From: Sphingobium sp. AP49
Lineage (GTDB): Bacteria > Pseudomonadota > Alphaproteobacteria > Sphingomonadales > Sphingomonadaceae
Reading direction: 5' to 3'
Length of the DNA stretch: 64,000 bases
NCBI RefSeq assembly: GCF_000281715.2
Contig: NZ_CP124576.1
Span: 1,867,501 to 1,931,500, forward strand
Positions 26,202 to 35,799 of the stretch are shown in pieces. Within the stretch, counting starts at the first letter, position 1, and every line of letters begins with the position of its first letter. The position numbers and the translations under genes are program-made. The notes under the pieces were generated by a model. The model did no database searches. It saw only the letters and a program-made list of their open reading frames with translations, and was not told the origin of the DNA.

Positions 26202-26246
26202 TGGTGCCGGCTGAGGGGATCGAACCCGGGATCTTCGGTTTACAAA
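26202..26246 (-). pseudogene. 3' half of a tRNA-Thr(UGU) gene
   Basis: Read on the minus strand, the 45 bases are an anticodon loop TTTGTAA, the 3' anticodon stem ACCGA, a variable region, a T-arm with loop TTCGATC, the acceptor strand AGCCGGC, discriminator A and CCA. Two of five T-stem pairs are broken, which suggests decay. The sequence 5' of the anticodon loop is unrelated to a tRNA. Its partner 5' half is at 31960-31991. Confidence 0.75.
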
Positions 26247-26468
26247 GGAAACAGAGGCTAGCTTAGCGATTTTGACCTGCTGCGCACTGGCTGACGTGAA
26301 TTGTTGAACAAGATCCGCATAGCCCTTGTCATGGCCTGAGCGGGGAACCGGCCTGTCCGTAATTACGAACAAAAATATGAGGATCGAGCGACCATGAAGG
26401 GTCGTTTAATCGGGAATGTCATCAGTTTTGGAAGCCGTGGACGTGCTGGGGCGATCGTGCCCGTGGCC
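26247..26468. other. Island left end, non-coding
   Basis: About 220 bases between the tRNA 3' half and the end of the peptidase gene hold no convincing gene, repeat or integrase remnant. The base composition is slightly more AT-rich than the neighbouring genes. Confidence 0.5.
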
Positions 26469-28625
26469 TCAGACTGGCTGGAACGCTTTGATCCCTGTGC
26501 GCCACAGCACGAAGGAATGAATGTCCGCTGCCAGTGCGTCGCGCTGGGTGCGCGTCGATCCCACGCCATGTCCGGCATCGAAATCGACGCGCAGCAGCAC
26601 CGGGTTGCGGCTGGATGTTGCGGCCTGCAGACGGGCGGCGAATTTGGCGACGTGCCAAGGGGCTACACGGGGGTCGGTGGCGCCCGTTACGCATAGCACC
26701 GCCGGATAAGGGGTGCCGGGCTTTATCGCCTGATAGGCGTCCATGTCGTACATGATCTTGAAGCTGGTGGCGTCCACCATCGGCCCCCACTCGTCGATGT
26801 CGGAAACATTTTGTTCCGCGACATAGCGGATAGGGTTGGTCCACCCCACGTCCGAAATCGCCGCTGCAAACAGCTCCGGTCGTTCGGTCAGCGCGCGGCC
26901 CACAGTAATGCCACCAGCCGACGTGCCGCTGATTGCCAGATGTTTTGGGCTGGTGACCTTGTCGGCGATCAGCGTTTCGCACACCGCGATCAGATCGCGC
27001 CAGGTGTTGGCTTTGGTCGCCTTCTGTCCCGCCTTATGCCAGCTCCGCCCATATTCGCCGCCACCGCGCACATTGGCATTGCAGTAGACGCCGCCCGCAT
27101 CGAGGAAAGGCAGCAGGCTGGCCCCGAAGCGTGGCGTTGCCGAATATTGATAGGCGCCATAGCCGGTCGCCAGCACCGGATTGGCTCCGCTGGGCTTCAT
27201 CCCCTTGCGATAGATGAGCGTGTAAGGAATCTGCACCCCATCCTTTGCGGTCGCGAAAGCGCGCTTTGCTTCATAAGGGCTGGTGTCGATGGGCGGCCGG
27301 GGCGTAATACCGGTATCGGCAACCTTGCCGGCTGTGTCGATGCGCCAGATGCCGCTGGGTTCCAGCCAGCCAGCCAGACGCAGATAGGCGCCGTCCAACG
27401 CGGAACTGGTGAACACGCCGTCGATCGCCCCATCAAAGGGCATGGCGATGGGCGTCACCTTATCTCCCGATAGACGCGACAGGCTCTGAATACCGCCGTC
27501 CATGAAAGACAGGAATAGCCCGTCGCGCGCCACATGGACGTCTTCCAGCACCGCCGCGCCCTCTGGTACCACTTCATGTGCGGTGGTGAGGTCGGGTGCC
27601 TTGGCCGAGGTTCGGAGCAGGCGGCCACGGTCATTGCTCTTGTTCGACAACAAATAGAGGTCGTCTTTGTCGATCGCCTGGGCGACGATCAGGTCATCAA
27701 AGCCGCAGACCGGCTTCACCACGCCCTTCCCGCTGACGAAATCAGCGAGGTCCGCTGTCCACAATGCTTTTTCGGTGCGGACATCAACCACGCCGATCAG
27801 AAGGGAGGATGAGCCTTCTGTTGTGGTAATGAAGGCGGCCTGTGTCTCCTCCATCGGGATTTGCGGCCACTGACCGCGCTTCACCATCAGCTTGTCGGTC
27901 TTGGGATCGGTGCCCAGAACGTGGAGCCGGTTTTCGCTATTGAGGTAGAATTGCGGCGTGCCGCGCTCATTGACGAACGCGATGTAGAAAAAGCCGCTGC
28001 CATCGGGCAGCCAGCCAGTGACGCCCCAGTCTGTCTTTTCTATCCTTTCGGGCAGGATGGTGCCGGTCGCTACCTCCATGATGTGTAGCACCGACGCTTC
28101 AGAGCCGGCGGGAGACAGGCCATAGGCCAGATGTTTGCCATCGAACGAAGGCTCCCACCAGTCGAGGGAGACATGGGCGTCGCCGATCTTCATGATGGTG
28201 GGGTCGATCAGAGTGCGGACGGTGCCGTCGGGGTCCCGTAGGAACAGCTTGAAATTGTCCGCACCCACCGGGCGCTGCTCGTAGAAGAGCCAGTCGCGCG
28301 TTGGCACGACCTTCGACGTCGTGGCGGCATCGCCGGTCAGGGCCGAGATGCGCTCGCCCAACGCCTTGCGGCCGGGAATGGCATCGATCATCGCGCGGGT
28401 ATGATCATTCTGCGTTCGCAGGAAAGGCAGCCAGTCGCGGTCTTTGGAGTTTTCCATCCAGCGATAATTGTCGGTGATCTTGGTACCCCAATAATCGTCG
28501 ATTGCCGGCTCGATGCGCGCGACCATGGGCGTGTTTGCGACCGGCATCGCCATCAACCGGCCGCTCGTCGAAACGGCCAGGGTCGCTCCACCGGCCATCA
28601 GAAAGGTTCGGCGATCGGTCTGCAT
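26469..28625 (-). CDS. Prolyl oligopeptidase family serine peptidase (S9A), Tat-type signal
   Basis: This 718-residue protein begins MQTDRRTFLMAGGATLAVS, a twin-arginine-like export signal. A seven-bladed propeller region follows (about 80-420), then an alpha/beta hydrolase domain. The nucleophile is Ser569 in GTSAGGITVGRAL, with the catalytic Asp and His near ATDPRVAPW and DAGHGVG. S9A enzymes cut short peptides after proline; lasso-peptide isopeptidases are relatives, but no lasso genes are nearby. It lies inside the putative island, so horizontal origin is possible. Confidence 0.92.
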   Translation of the reverse strand: MQTDRRTFLMAGGATLAVSTSGRLMAMPVANTPMVARIEPAIDDYWGTKITDNYRWMENSKDRDWLPFLRTQNDHTRAMIDAIPGRKALGERISALTGDAATTSKVVPTRDWLFYEQRPVGADNFKLFLRDPDGTVRTLIDPTIMKIGDAHVSLDWWEPSFDGKHLAYGLSPAGSEASVLHIMEVATGTILPERIEKTDWGVTGWLPDGSGFFYIAFVNERGTPQFYLNSENRLHVLGTDPKTDKLMVKRGQWPQIPMEETQAAFITTTEGSSSLLIGVVDVRTEKALWTADLADFVSGKGVVKPVCGFDDLIVAQAIDKDDLYLLSNKSNDRGRLLRTSAKAPDLTTAHEVVPEGAAVLEDVHVARDGLFLSFMDGGIQSLSRLSGDKVTPIAMPFDGAIDGVFTSSALDGAYLRLAGWLEPSGIWRIDTAGKVADTGITPRPPIDTSPYEAKRAFATAKDGVQIPYTLIYRKGMKPSGANPVLATGYGAYQYSATPRFGASLLPFLDAGGVYCNANVRGGGEYGRSWHKAGQKATKANTWRDLIAVCETLIADKVTSPKHLAISGTSAGGITVGRALTERPELFAAAISDVGWTNPIRYVAEQNVSDIDEWGPMVDATSFKIMYDMDAYQAIKPGTPYPAVLCVTGATDPRVAPWHVAKFAARLQAATSSRNPVLLRVDFDAGHGVGSTRTQRDALAADIHSFVLWRTGIKAFQPV

Positions 28626-28832
28626 GAATATTTCCCTGTTTTAATGTGGGCAGATTGGCAGTTTGTCTATGCTCAAGAAGACGGAGAGGCATTAAATCAG
28701 TAATTTAGTGATATGGTCAAGAATTTGCGCCGCTCGGAAAGTAAAATCCCGAGCTTGAAATTCAAAATGCCATCAGTAGAGGCGTACGGGAAGCGTCACC
28801 GCAATTAGTTGGACTGTTAGGCCCAGGCCGAT

Positions 28833-30203
28833 TTAGGCGGCATGAACTGGTTCCGTTCCTCCCCCCGTCAGTTGGCGCCCGCGGGCTAGCCGCGCGCCAT
28901 AGGCCAGGCGGCGCAGCACATATTCGGCTGGACCCATGGCGCTGAATGAAAGCCACCACACGGCAAAGGCGCAAGTCACCAGCCAGATTGCCACGGCGAT
29001 GCCCATCATGCCGGCAAAACCGAAATGGCCGACTTGCCCGAGCCCGTAAAACAGCAGCGAGGTCAAAATCGACTGGAGCGAATAAATCGTAAGCGCCATG
29101 CGCCCCATCGCACGCACCGGCCACGCCCGGCCCAGCATACCGCGTTGATAAAGTCCCACGATCAGCCCGAGGTGCCCGAACATCACCGCCAGGCGCGCGA
29201 CTTCGTAACAGCCGCCCTTGAGCGCGTTGGCCAGGGGAATCGCCAGCTCCGGCGCAATATCGAATCCCATACGCGCCGAGTAAACCAGTCCCACCGCGCG
29301 CAAGCCCAGCCCCAGCGAATAGCCGATCACCACCAGCCGCCAGTACAGCCCCGGTCGCGCCTCGCCGCTCAGGATGCCGGTGCGCAACAAGGCCATGCCC
29401 AGCAACATGAAGCCCAGGCTTTCGGCTACCGTCTGCCAACCTTCCGCCGAAAGATTGAGTTCAGCCCACATGTTCAGCGACCAGAGAAACACTCCCGGCA
29501 GGCTGGTGCGCTTGACGACTTCGGCCTTGACCGCTGCCGCATCGGGATGGATCTGCGCGCGCATCGTCGCGACTTGTTTGATCGCTTCGCTCTGCTCTTC
29601 GCTCAGGGCATGGCCGGCGGCCTTGGCTTCCTGTGCGACCAGGCTGGTCCGCTGAAGATCGGCCTGCTCATAGCGCGTGACGGCCGTCAGCAGCGACAGA
29701 CCTGCCAGGAACACCCCGGCCCAGACCAGCAACGCGCGCGGCCGCAAAGTGCGGAAACCCAGTAGCAGCAGGCCGCACAGGCCATAGTTCCACAATATCT
29801 CACCGGGCCAGAGGAAGACCGCCCACTGCACCACGCCCAGCAGCATGAGCGCCAGGCAGCGCCGCGCCCAGACATCGAAGCGCCCGGCCTCGGGGCCCGC
29901 ACCGTCGAGCCCCATGCCGTCGGAACCCACACCACCAGGACCACGCAGCATCAGGAGCATCGCGGCGCCAAACAGCACCGTAAACAGCCCACGCATCGTT
30001 CCTTCGAAGAACAGCAACTGGACGACCAGGGCAATCCAGTCGGCATTCCAGTGCATGGGCCTGGGCAACCCTTGCGAGAAACCGATTCCCCCCATGAAGG
30101 GAATGTTCATCAGGAGAATGCCGCAGATGGCAAAACCCCGCAGAAGATCGAGCGTATCTATTCGCCGCCCAGCCTGGGTCGGCGCTATTCCATGGACATT
30201 CAT
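28833..30203 (-). CDS. DUF418 membrane protein
   Basis: This 456-residue protein begins with a short soluble part and RIDTLDLLRGFAICGILLMNI, the DUF418 N-terminal signature. About ten membrane helices follow, and the conserved C-terminal DUF418 block contains GRMALTIYSLQSI and WLVTCAFAVWWLSF. The family is predicted to be a transporter or acyltransferase-like membrane protein with no proven role. It is divergent from the winged-helix gene at 30347 and probably paired with it. Confidence 0.88.
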   Translation of the reverse strand: MNVHGIAPTQAGRRIDTLDLLRGFAICGILLMNIPFMGGIGFSQGLPRPMHWNADWIALVVQLLFFEGTMRGLFTVLFGAAMLLMLRGPGGVGSDGMGLDGAGPEAGRFDVWARRCLALMLLGVVQWAVFLWPGEILWNYGLCGLLLLGFRTLRPRALLVWAGVFLAGLSLLTAVTRYEQADLQRTSLVAQEAKAAGHALSEEQSEAIKQVATMRAQIHPDAAAVKAEVVKRTSLPGVFLWSLNMWAELNLSAEGWQTVAESLGFMLLGMALLRTGILSGEARPGLYWRLVVIGYSLGLGLRAVGLVYSARMGFDIAPELAIPLANALKGGCYEVARLAVMFGHLGLIVGLYQRGMLGRAWPVRAMGRMALTIYSLQSILTSLLFYGLGQVGHFGFAGMMGIAVAIWLVTCAFAVWWLSFSAMGPAEYVLRRLAYGARLARGRQLTGGGTEPVHAA

Positions 30204-30346
30204 GACTATTCCCCCACCAGGCGCGCATTTTCGAGCGCCTTGTGTCCCAATATTGCTAATCGTCTTTACCAGTGGGTGAAATGGAGATTATTGCGTGCAT
30301 CTGCACTGCCGCAATTGACACTCCGGTCTTGAAAAGAAAGCCATAC

Positions 30347-31252
30347 ATGACCCGTCAGCCTGCTCTCGATCACAGTCATGATGCGGAATTCGGCGTACCC
30401 TATCGCACCGCCCAGGCGATCCTGGCCCATCCCGACTTTGCCCAGGCGCGCCGGCTCTATCTGGAAAGCCTCCTGGCGCTGTACGGCGATGATGCCTTTC
30501 TCAACAAGCTGCTGCTCGAAGGGGCGCGACAGGTGGTGTTCGGGGCATTGATCTGCCTGCTGGCCGCGCACAATATGGCCGACCGCACGACCTGGCCCAC
30601 GCTTGCCAACCTCAAGCGCGTGCTCAAGCCCTTTGGTCAGTCGAGCGACCGCAAGATCGAGCAGCTTGTCGCCCGGCTGGGCTCGGTGGGGTTCGTCGAG
30701 CAGAACGCCTTGCCTGGCGACGCACGCGTGCGCCTGCTAACCCCTTCGTCCGCCATGCTCGCCCATGACGAAGCTTGGCTGCTCGCTCATTATCGGCCGC
30801 TCGCCCTGCTGTATCCGCAAGACGACCATAGCCGCCCGCTTGCGCGTGACCGCGCTTTTCAGCTGGCGCAGCGGCGCATTGCCTTTGCCTTCATCCCGCG
30901 TTCGGCCCCAGTGCTACTGGGCAATCCGGCGATCCTGCTGTTCGCCACGCGCGACGCGGGATTTTTGGTGCTGGCCCAGCTCGTGCTCGACAGCGAGGAT
31001 GGGCGCCCGACCTCGTTCGAAGGCCTCTCGCGCCGCTTTGCCATCTCGCGCACGCACGTGCGCCAGATGCTGCGCGATGCCCAGGCGATGGGCCTCTTGA
31101 TGCTGTCCGGGCGTGGCGGGCAAGCGATCACGCTGATGCCCGCCATGTGGGCAGCACTCGACAAGTTTGTGGCCGAAGGTATGTCCGGCCACGATCTTAC
31201 CGGGGCGGCGGCCCGTGCCGCCCTGAAGGCGTCTCCCCCGCCCGAAGGCTGA
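30347..31252 (+). CDS. Putative winged-helix DNA-binding protein
   Basis: A 301-residue protein from ATG 30347 (MTRQPALDHSHDAEFGVPY); a longer start at 30272 is open but unlikely. The N-terminal half is helical (LYLESLLALYGDDAFLNKLLLEGARQVV). A helix-turn-helix-like region is seen near the C-terminus (FEGLSRRFAISRTHVRQML). There is no membrane segment. It is divergent from DUF418 across a 143-base spacer holding a small dyad (GTGCA-TC-TGCAC at 30295-30306), which could be an operator. No named family is certain. Confidence 0.65.
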   Translation: MTRQPALDHSHDAEFGVPYRTAQAILAHPDFAQARRLYLESLLALYGDDAFLNKLLLEGARQVVFGALICLLAAHNMADRTTWPTLANLKRVLKPFGQSSDRKIEQLVARLGSVGFVEQNALPGDARVRLLTPSSAMLAHDEAWLLAHYRPLALLYPQDDHSRPLARDRAFQLAQRRIAFAFIPRSAPVLLGNPAILLFATRDAGFLVLAQLVLDSEDGRPTSFEGLSRRFAISRTHVRQMLRDAQAMGLLMLSGRGGQAITLMPAMWAALDKFVAEGMSGHDLTGAAARAALKASPPPEG

Positions 31253-31755
31253 TCCGGCTCGACAGCGCAATGATGGCACCTTACGTCGGGCGGGGCTCGG
31301 TTCGCGCCCGGCGGATCGGCGACGCACGCGCGCACTTTGGCATCATCTGTAAGGTGCCCGGTTCCCCGATAGGATTTGGCGACGATGCGAAAGCACGACA
31401 GTTGCTCCAGCAGGCGCTCGCGCTCGATCCCAATGGTCTCGATGCCAATTATTTCTGGGGTGACGTCCTGTATGATCAGGGCGCCAAGGCCGGCGCCAAG
31501 GCGGCAATTTGGACATGCGCGCATGCGACCTGGCCACCGAATGACCGAGACATGCCTTCGTGAGGTTTCGACGCTCCGTCGCCGGACTGTAATCGACGAC
31601 ATGCGTTCGTCGTAGATCAAAGGGCCGTCGGCAAGGTGGTGACGTGCGTTTGGACCAGCAAATATCGTTTATCAGGCAGGCGAATTGTGCGCGAAGCGAT
31701 CAATGCTCGTTGCTGCGCTGGCTGGCATCCACGATTTGGGAGCAATTGCAGGGCG
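31253..31755. other. Degraded region before tRNA-Thr
   Basis: The stretch holds a TPR-like coding fragment (31369-31563, listed separately) and otherwise no start-to-stop gene with reasonable composition. No RNA gene, terminator or repeat was recognised in the rest. Confidence 0.5.
31369..31563 (+). pseudogene. Fragment of a TPR-repeat protein
   Basis: The frame encodes GFGDDAKARQLLQQALALDP and then NGLDANYFWGDVLYDQGAKA, one clear tetratricopeptide repeat plus part of the next, followed by unrelated sequence to a stop at 31563. There is no start codon or N-terminal domain in place. It is best read as the remnant of a TPR protein at the right end of the putative island. Confidence 0.55.
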
Positions 31756-31831
<76 letters not shown>

Positions 31832-31959
31832 ACATTCTCGCCATACGTCCTTGGCAACCGGCGGTCAATTTGCCGGTGAGCCACGATATACTCTTATCCA
31901 TACTACCGCTAAGCTGCTGGCTTTGCGGCGCTAGTATGCGTTCGCTCCCGATTCCTATG

Positions 31960-31991
31960 AAACCGCTGCACTACCGCTGTGCTAAGCCGGC
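31960..31991 (-). pseudogene. 5' half of a tRNA-Thr gene
   Basis: On the minus strand the sequence reads acceptor GCCGGCT, TA, D-stem GCAC, loop AGCGGTA, D-stem GTGC, then A and the 5' anticodon stem GCGGT with TT of the loop. The next bases do not continue as a tRNA. The CGGT stem pairs with ACCG of the 3' half at 26202-26246 and not with the stem of the intact tRNA at 31756, so the two halves belong together. Confidence 0.75.
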
Positions 31992-32020
31992 GCACCATTC
32001 CGGGTCGGACGCCCTTACTA

Positions 32021-32878
32021 TCAGATGACGCCGAACGTCCAGCCCTCCGTTGCAGCAATTTGCGGGGTCAGTGCTGCGGGTGTCCAAAATTGTGGATCGG
32101 GCGCGACCATGCGCATCCAGGCTGCCGTCACGAGCGCGTCTGCCCCGTGATCGTCGGGCAGCGTCGCCGCATAGGGCGCCGAACCCAATGTCGTCAACGC
32201 GGCTTTGATGGCGGGCAAATCCCGCATCTTGCTGCGTCCCTTGGGCCGCCCGGCGGCGCGGGCTGCAATGCTCGTATAGATTTCGACCACCAGTGAACCG
32301 GCGGTGGGCATGGGATCGAACGGCCAGACCGGAACATAAGGGCGCACATGATGGAGCAGGCGCATGCCAGCGAAGCTGGCCTTGGCAACCTGGGCTGCGC
32401 CGATCGCGTCATAGACGGTGGAGGGCTTGCCACCGCCGCCGGCATTATAGTGGATCTCGCAGGCCCGGTTGTGCATGAAATCGGCCTTTGTCCCATCGGC
32501 CCTGCCAAAATAGAAATGGCGGCGATGGGCGGTTTCCAGCAGACTCGCGGCGCCGAGGTCCGGATCGTCACAAAGCGCATTGACATAGGCCCAGAAGGCG
32601 GGGGCGTTCGAGGGTGTCGGGTCGCCCGGCAGATAGGCGCCGCGCGCAATGAAGGGGGGCGCAAAGCTGAAGTCGAACCCGAACAGGGTAGGGGCATGCT
32701 GTGCGCTGGCGAGAAGCCAGTCCACCACCGACTGGCGCGACCAGATGCCGCCGGGCGCCTGCACCAATTCGGGCGAGTCCTGCCCGATGTTGCAGATCGC
32801 GACCGCTATCCCCTTGTGGCGCGCGCCCTTGGCCCCTGACCAGTCGATCGCCGCGAAGCGTGTGAAACGGGGCGTCAC
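32021..32878 (-). CDS. DUF429 family protein (predicted RNase H-like fold)
   Basis: From GTG 32878 (285 residues) its start overlaps the rarA stop by four bases; a longer ATG start at 32911 is possible. The N-terminus RFAAIDWSGAKGARHKGIAVAIC has the aspartate-containing strand typical of RNase H-like DUF429 proteins. Later FGFDFSFAPPF and DDHGADALVTAAWM hold further conserved acidic residues. Activity is unproven. Position suggests co-expression with rarA and the glycosyltransferase. Confidence 0.75.
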   Translation of the reverse strand: MTPRFTRFAAIDWSGAKGARHKGIAVAICNIGQDSPELVQAPGGIWSRQSVVDWLLASAQHAPTLFGFDFSFAPPFIARGAYLPGDPTPSNAPAFWAYVNALCDDPDLGAASLLETAHRRHFYFGRADGTKADFMHNRACEIHYNAGGGGKPSTVYDAIGAAQVAKASFAGMRLLHHVRPYVPVWPFDPMPTAGSLVVEIYTSIAARAAGRPKGRSKMRDLPAIKAALTTLGSAPYAATLPDDHGADALVTAAWMRMVAPDPQFWTPAALTPQIAATEGWTFGVI

Positions 32879-34188
32879 GCCGGCCCGCGCTCTGCCCGCA
32901 GCCGGTTCCAATGCGCGATCCGTTCGGCGATGCGCGCCTCGAAACCGCGGTCGGTGGGGGTGTAAAAGGTCTGGGGGCTCATCTCATCGGGCCAGTAGTT
33001 GGCGCCGGAAAAGCCGCCTTCGGCATCATGGTCATATTGGTAATTCTTGCCATAGCCGACCTGCTTCATCAGCTTGGTGGGCGCATTGACGATGTTCATT
33101 GGCGGCATCAGCGATCCGGTATCGCGTGCCGTTCTGAACGAAGTCTTCATCGCCATATAGCCGGCGTTCGACTTGGGCGCGGTGGCGCAGTAAAGGCAGG
33201 CTTGGACGATCGCCAATTCGCCTTCGGGCGAGCCGAGAAAATCATAGGCGTCCTTGGCGGCAAGGCATTGAACGAGTGCTTGCGGATCGGCGAGGCCGAT
33301 ATCCTCGGTCGCAAAGCGCACCAGCCGGCGCAGCACATAGAGTGGCTCCTCACCGGCGGTCAGCATCCGCGCAAGATAATAGAGCGCAGCCTGCGGGTCA
33401 GAACCGCGTAGCGATTTGTGCAGGGCGGATATGAGATTATAATGGCCTTCCCGATCCTTGTCGTAAACCGCGACACGGCGGTGGAGCAGGGCGGATAGGG
33501 CTGCGGGGTCAAGCGGCGCAGGAATATCGATCGAATAGAGCGTCTCGACCTGATTCAATAGGAAACGACCGTCGCCGTCCGCGCTCGCCAGCAAGGCCTC
33601 GCGCGCGGCGGCGTCGAGCGGCATTGGCCGGCCCATCAGCGCTTCGGCCCGGTCGAGGAGCAGTTCCAGCGCCGAAGCGTCGAGCCGGCGCAGGATCAGC
33701 ACCTGCGCGCGCGAGAGGAGGGCCGCGTTCAGCTCGAAGCTGGGGTTTTCGGTCGTGGCGCCGACCAGCGTGACCGTGCCATTTTCAACGAAGGGCAGGA
33801 AACTGTCCTGTTGCGCGCGGTTGAAGCGATGGATTTCGTCCACGAAAAGCAGCGTCTTCTCGCCATGGCGGGCATGCTCCCTGGCCGCCGCGAACACTTT
33901 CTTGAGGTCGGCTACGCCTGAGAATACGGCAGATATCGGCTCGAACCGCATGCCGACCGCGTCGGCAAGCAGGCGGGAAATGGTGGTCTTCCCCGTACCT
34001 GGCGGCCCCCAGAAGATGATCGAGGACAGGCGACCGGCAGCGACCATGCGTCCGATCGCACCATCCGGGCCGGTCAGATGGTCCTGTCCCACCACATCGC
34101 CCAGCCTTGCCGGGCGCAGGCGGTCGGCGAGTGGGGACTGGTCATGGGCCAAGGGTGGGATATCGTCGGAAGCGAACAGATCAGCCAT
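32875..34188 (-). CDS. rarA: Replication-associated recombination protein A
   Basis: This 437-residue AAA+ ATPase starts MADLFASDDIPPLAHDQ, with an upstream extension to 34257 that is not conserved. PLADRLRPARLGDVVGQDHLTG leads to Walker A FWGPPGTGKTTISRLLADA and Walker B LLFVDEIHRFNRAQQDSFL. The MgsA/RarA C-terminal domain follows (GYGKNYQYDHDAEGGF). RarA acts at stalled replication forks and associates with single-stranded DNA-binding protein. It is the middle gene of a three-gene unit. Confidence 0.95.
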   Translation of the reverse strand: MADLFASDDIPPLAHDQSPLADRLRPARLGDVVGQDHLTGPDGAIGRMVAAGRLSSIIFWGPPGTGKTTISRLLADAVGMRFEPISAVFSGVADLKKVFAAAREHARHGEKTLLFVDEIHRFNRAQQDSFLPFVENGTVTLVGATTENPSFELNAALLSRAQVLILRRLDASALELLLDRAEALMGRPMPLDAAAREALLASADGDGRFLLNQVETLYSIDIPAPLDPAALSALLHRRVAVYDKDREGHYNLISALHKSLRGSDPQAALYYLARMLTAGEEPLYVLRRLVRFATEDIGLADPQALVQCLAAKDAYDFLGSPEGELAIVQACLYCATAPKSNAGYMAMKTSFRTARDTGSLMPPMNIVNAPTKLMKQVGYGKNYQYDHDAEGGFSGANYWPDEMSPQTFYTPTDRGFEARIAERIAHWNRLRAERGPA

Positions 34189-34216
34189 CGCGTTCCATAT
34201 AGGGCGACTTTGCCGA

Positions 34217-35395
34217 TCAGGGAACCGGGCTGGAGCGCAACAACGCGCCATGGGCACGCTGGCGGATGATCCGCAGATAGGTATCGACCAGTGCCTGGTT
34301 CACCTGGTCCCAGCCATAATGTTCGGCCTGGGCCTCCGCCGCTGCACCGGCGCTCTCACGGGCGGTTACGTCGGTGCAATAGATTTGCAAGGCATCGGCG
34401 AACTTGCCGATCGCGCCCGGGCGGATCAGGCGGCCGGTCACGCCTTCGCGCACCAGATTTTCGCTGCCGGTCGCGCGCGCGGCCACGGTGGGCAAGCCAC
34501 AGGCCATCGCTTCCAGCGTCACATTGCCGAAGGTCTCGGTGACGGACGGGTTGAACAGCATGTCCATGCTGGCGACCGCACGGCCCAGGTCTGGCCCCAT
34601 CTGGAAGCCGGTGAAAACGGCATCTGGAAGGCGGTTCTGGAACCATTCGCGCGCTGGCCCTTCCCCGACCACCAGCACCTTGTGCGCGACGCGCCGGGCG
34701 GTCAGCTGGTCGATCGTGTCGGAAAACACGTCCAGCCCTTTTTCCATCACCTGCCGGCCGACAAAGCCGATCACCGGCATGTCATCGGCAATGCCGAGCG
34801 AACGACGCCAGGCGAGATCGCGGCGCTGCCGGTTGAAGATTTCCCGATCTATGCCGCGCGTCCAGATGCCGACATCATAGCTCATACGCTGTTCGCGCAG
34901 CAGTTGAGCCATGGATTCGGACGGTGCGACAATCGCGTCGCAGCGGCGGTAGAAACGGCGCAGAATGCCCTCGATCGCCGGCTCCAGAAAGGCGAGACCA
35001 TAATAGCGCGGATAGGTCTCGAACCGGGTATGGACCGAGGCGACGGCCGGCAATTGGCGGTCGCGCGCCCAGGTCAGCGCGCGATGGCCCAGCGGATCGG
35101 GGCTGGACAGGTGGATCATGTTGGGCGCGAACGCCTTTAGGTCGCGCCGCGCCGCACGGGACAGATGGGTAGGGATGCGATATTCGGGGCGCCCGGGTAC
35201 GGGGATGGATGGCGTGCTGACCAGATCGCCGGTCGGTGCGAAGGCCGGCGTATCGGTGGTCGGCGCATAGACCCGCACCGCCGCGCCCTGTCGCAACAGA
35301 TAGCCCACGAAGCGGTTGAGCGCCTGGTTCGCGCCGTCGCGCACATAATTATAATTGCCGCTGAACAGGGCGACACGAAGACCGGTAACATCCAT
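34217..35395 (-). CDS. Glycosyltransferase family 4 protein
   Basis: This 392-residue GT-B protein has an N-terminal acceptor domain (VALFSGNYNYVRDGANQALNRFV) and a C-terminal nucleotide-sugar domain. The latter has VIGFVGRQVMEKGLDVF, the conserved FNPSVTETFGNVTLEAMACG (E-x7-E type retaining motif) and GSENLVREGVTGRL. The fold resembles GDP-mannose-dependent lipid mannosyltransferases; donor and acceptor are not known. It is transcribed first, with rarA 28 bases downstream. Confidence 0.88.
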   Translation of the reverse strand: MDVTGLRVALFSGNYNYVRDGANQALNRFVGYLLRQGAAVRVYAPTTDTPAFAPTGDLVSTPSIPVPGRPEYRIPTHLSRAARRDLKAFAPNMIHLSSPDPLGHRALTWARDRQLPAVASVHTRFETYPRYYGLAFLEPAIEGILRRFYRRCDAIVAPSESMAQLLREQRMSYDVGIWTRGIDREIFNRQRRDLAWRRSLGIADDMPVIGFVGRQVMEKGLDVFSDTIDQLTARRVAHKVLVVGEGPAREWFQNRLPDAVFTGFQMGPDLGRAVASMDMLFNPSVTETFGNVTLEAMACGLPTVAARATGSENLVREGVTGRLIRPGAIGKFADALQIYCTDVTARESAGAAAEAQAEHYGWDQVNQALVDTYLRIIRQRAHGALLRSSPVP

Positions 35396-35520
35396 CGGGC
35401 GCCCTTAACGCAGACCGGCAAAAAACCCAAGGAACCAGAATCGCGATCGGGAATTTTCCAGATGCTGTGAGAACGACCGGCCAACGTGATTGTCCCCGCA
35501 AAGAGAGAGGAAGCCTGCGA

Positions 35521-35739
35521 ATGACCGAGAGATTCCGCATGGGAACGCGGGTCAGGTGGAACTGGGGGCAGGGCGTTGGCCGGGGACGCATAGCGGAGGC
35601 GTTTGAACAGCAGGTCGAGCGCACAATCGAGGGCGCGCTCGTCCGTCGCAATGGATCGCCGCGCGACCCGGCCTATCTGGTGCGGGCTGACAATGGCGGT
35701 GTGGTGCTGAAGCTCGGGTCGGAACTCAGCGCCGCTTGA
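35521..35739 (+). CDS. HVA1/TUDOR domain small protein (DUF2945)
   Basis: The 72-residue protein starts at ATG 35521 after an AGAGGAAG site. RFRMGTRVRWNWGQGVGRGRI and PAYLVRADNGGVVLKLGSEL fit the small SH3-like HVA1/DUF2945 family. Its function is unknown. It lies just ahead of the MOSC gene and may share a transcript with it. Confidence 0.82.
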   Translation: MTERFRMGTRVRWNWGQGVGRGRIAEAFEQQVERTIEGALVRRNGSPRDPAYLVRADNGGVVLKLGSELSAA

Positions 35740-35799
35740 GAAGGCAACCGCAGGGCAACTGGCCATCGCGTCTTGCCGGCTGTCATGGCATGGTGCGTC

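Noticed and set aside
26469..28625. Lasso-peptide isopeptidase
   Set aside because: The S9A fold fits, but no precursor, B or C enzymes or TonB receptor genes are present nearby.
31915..31991. A third complete tRNA gene continuing from the 5' half
   Set aside because: An acceptor-like AGCCAGC occurs at about the right distance, but there is no T-arm and the anticodon stem does not form in register.
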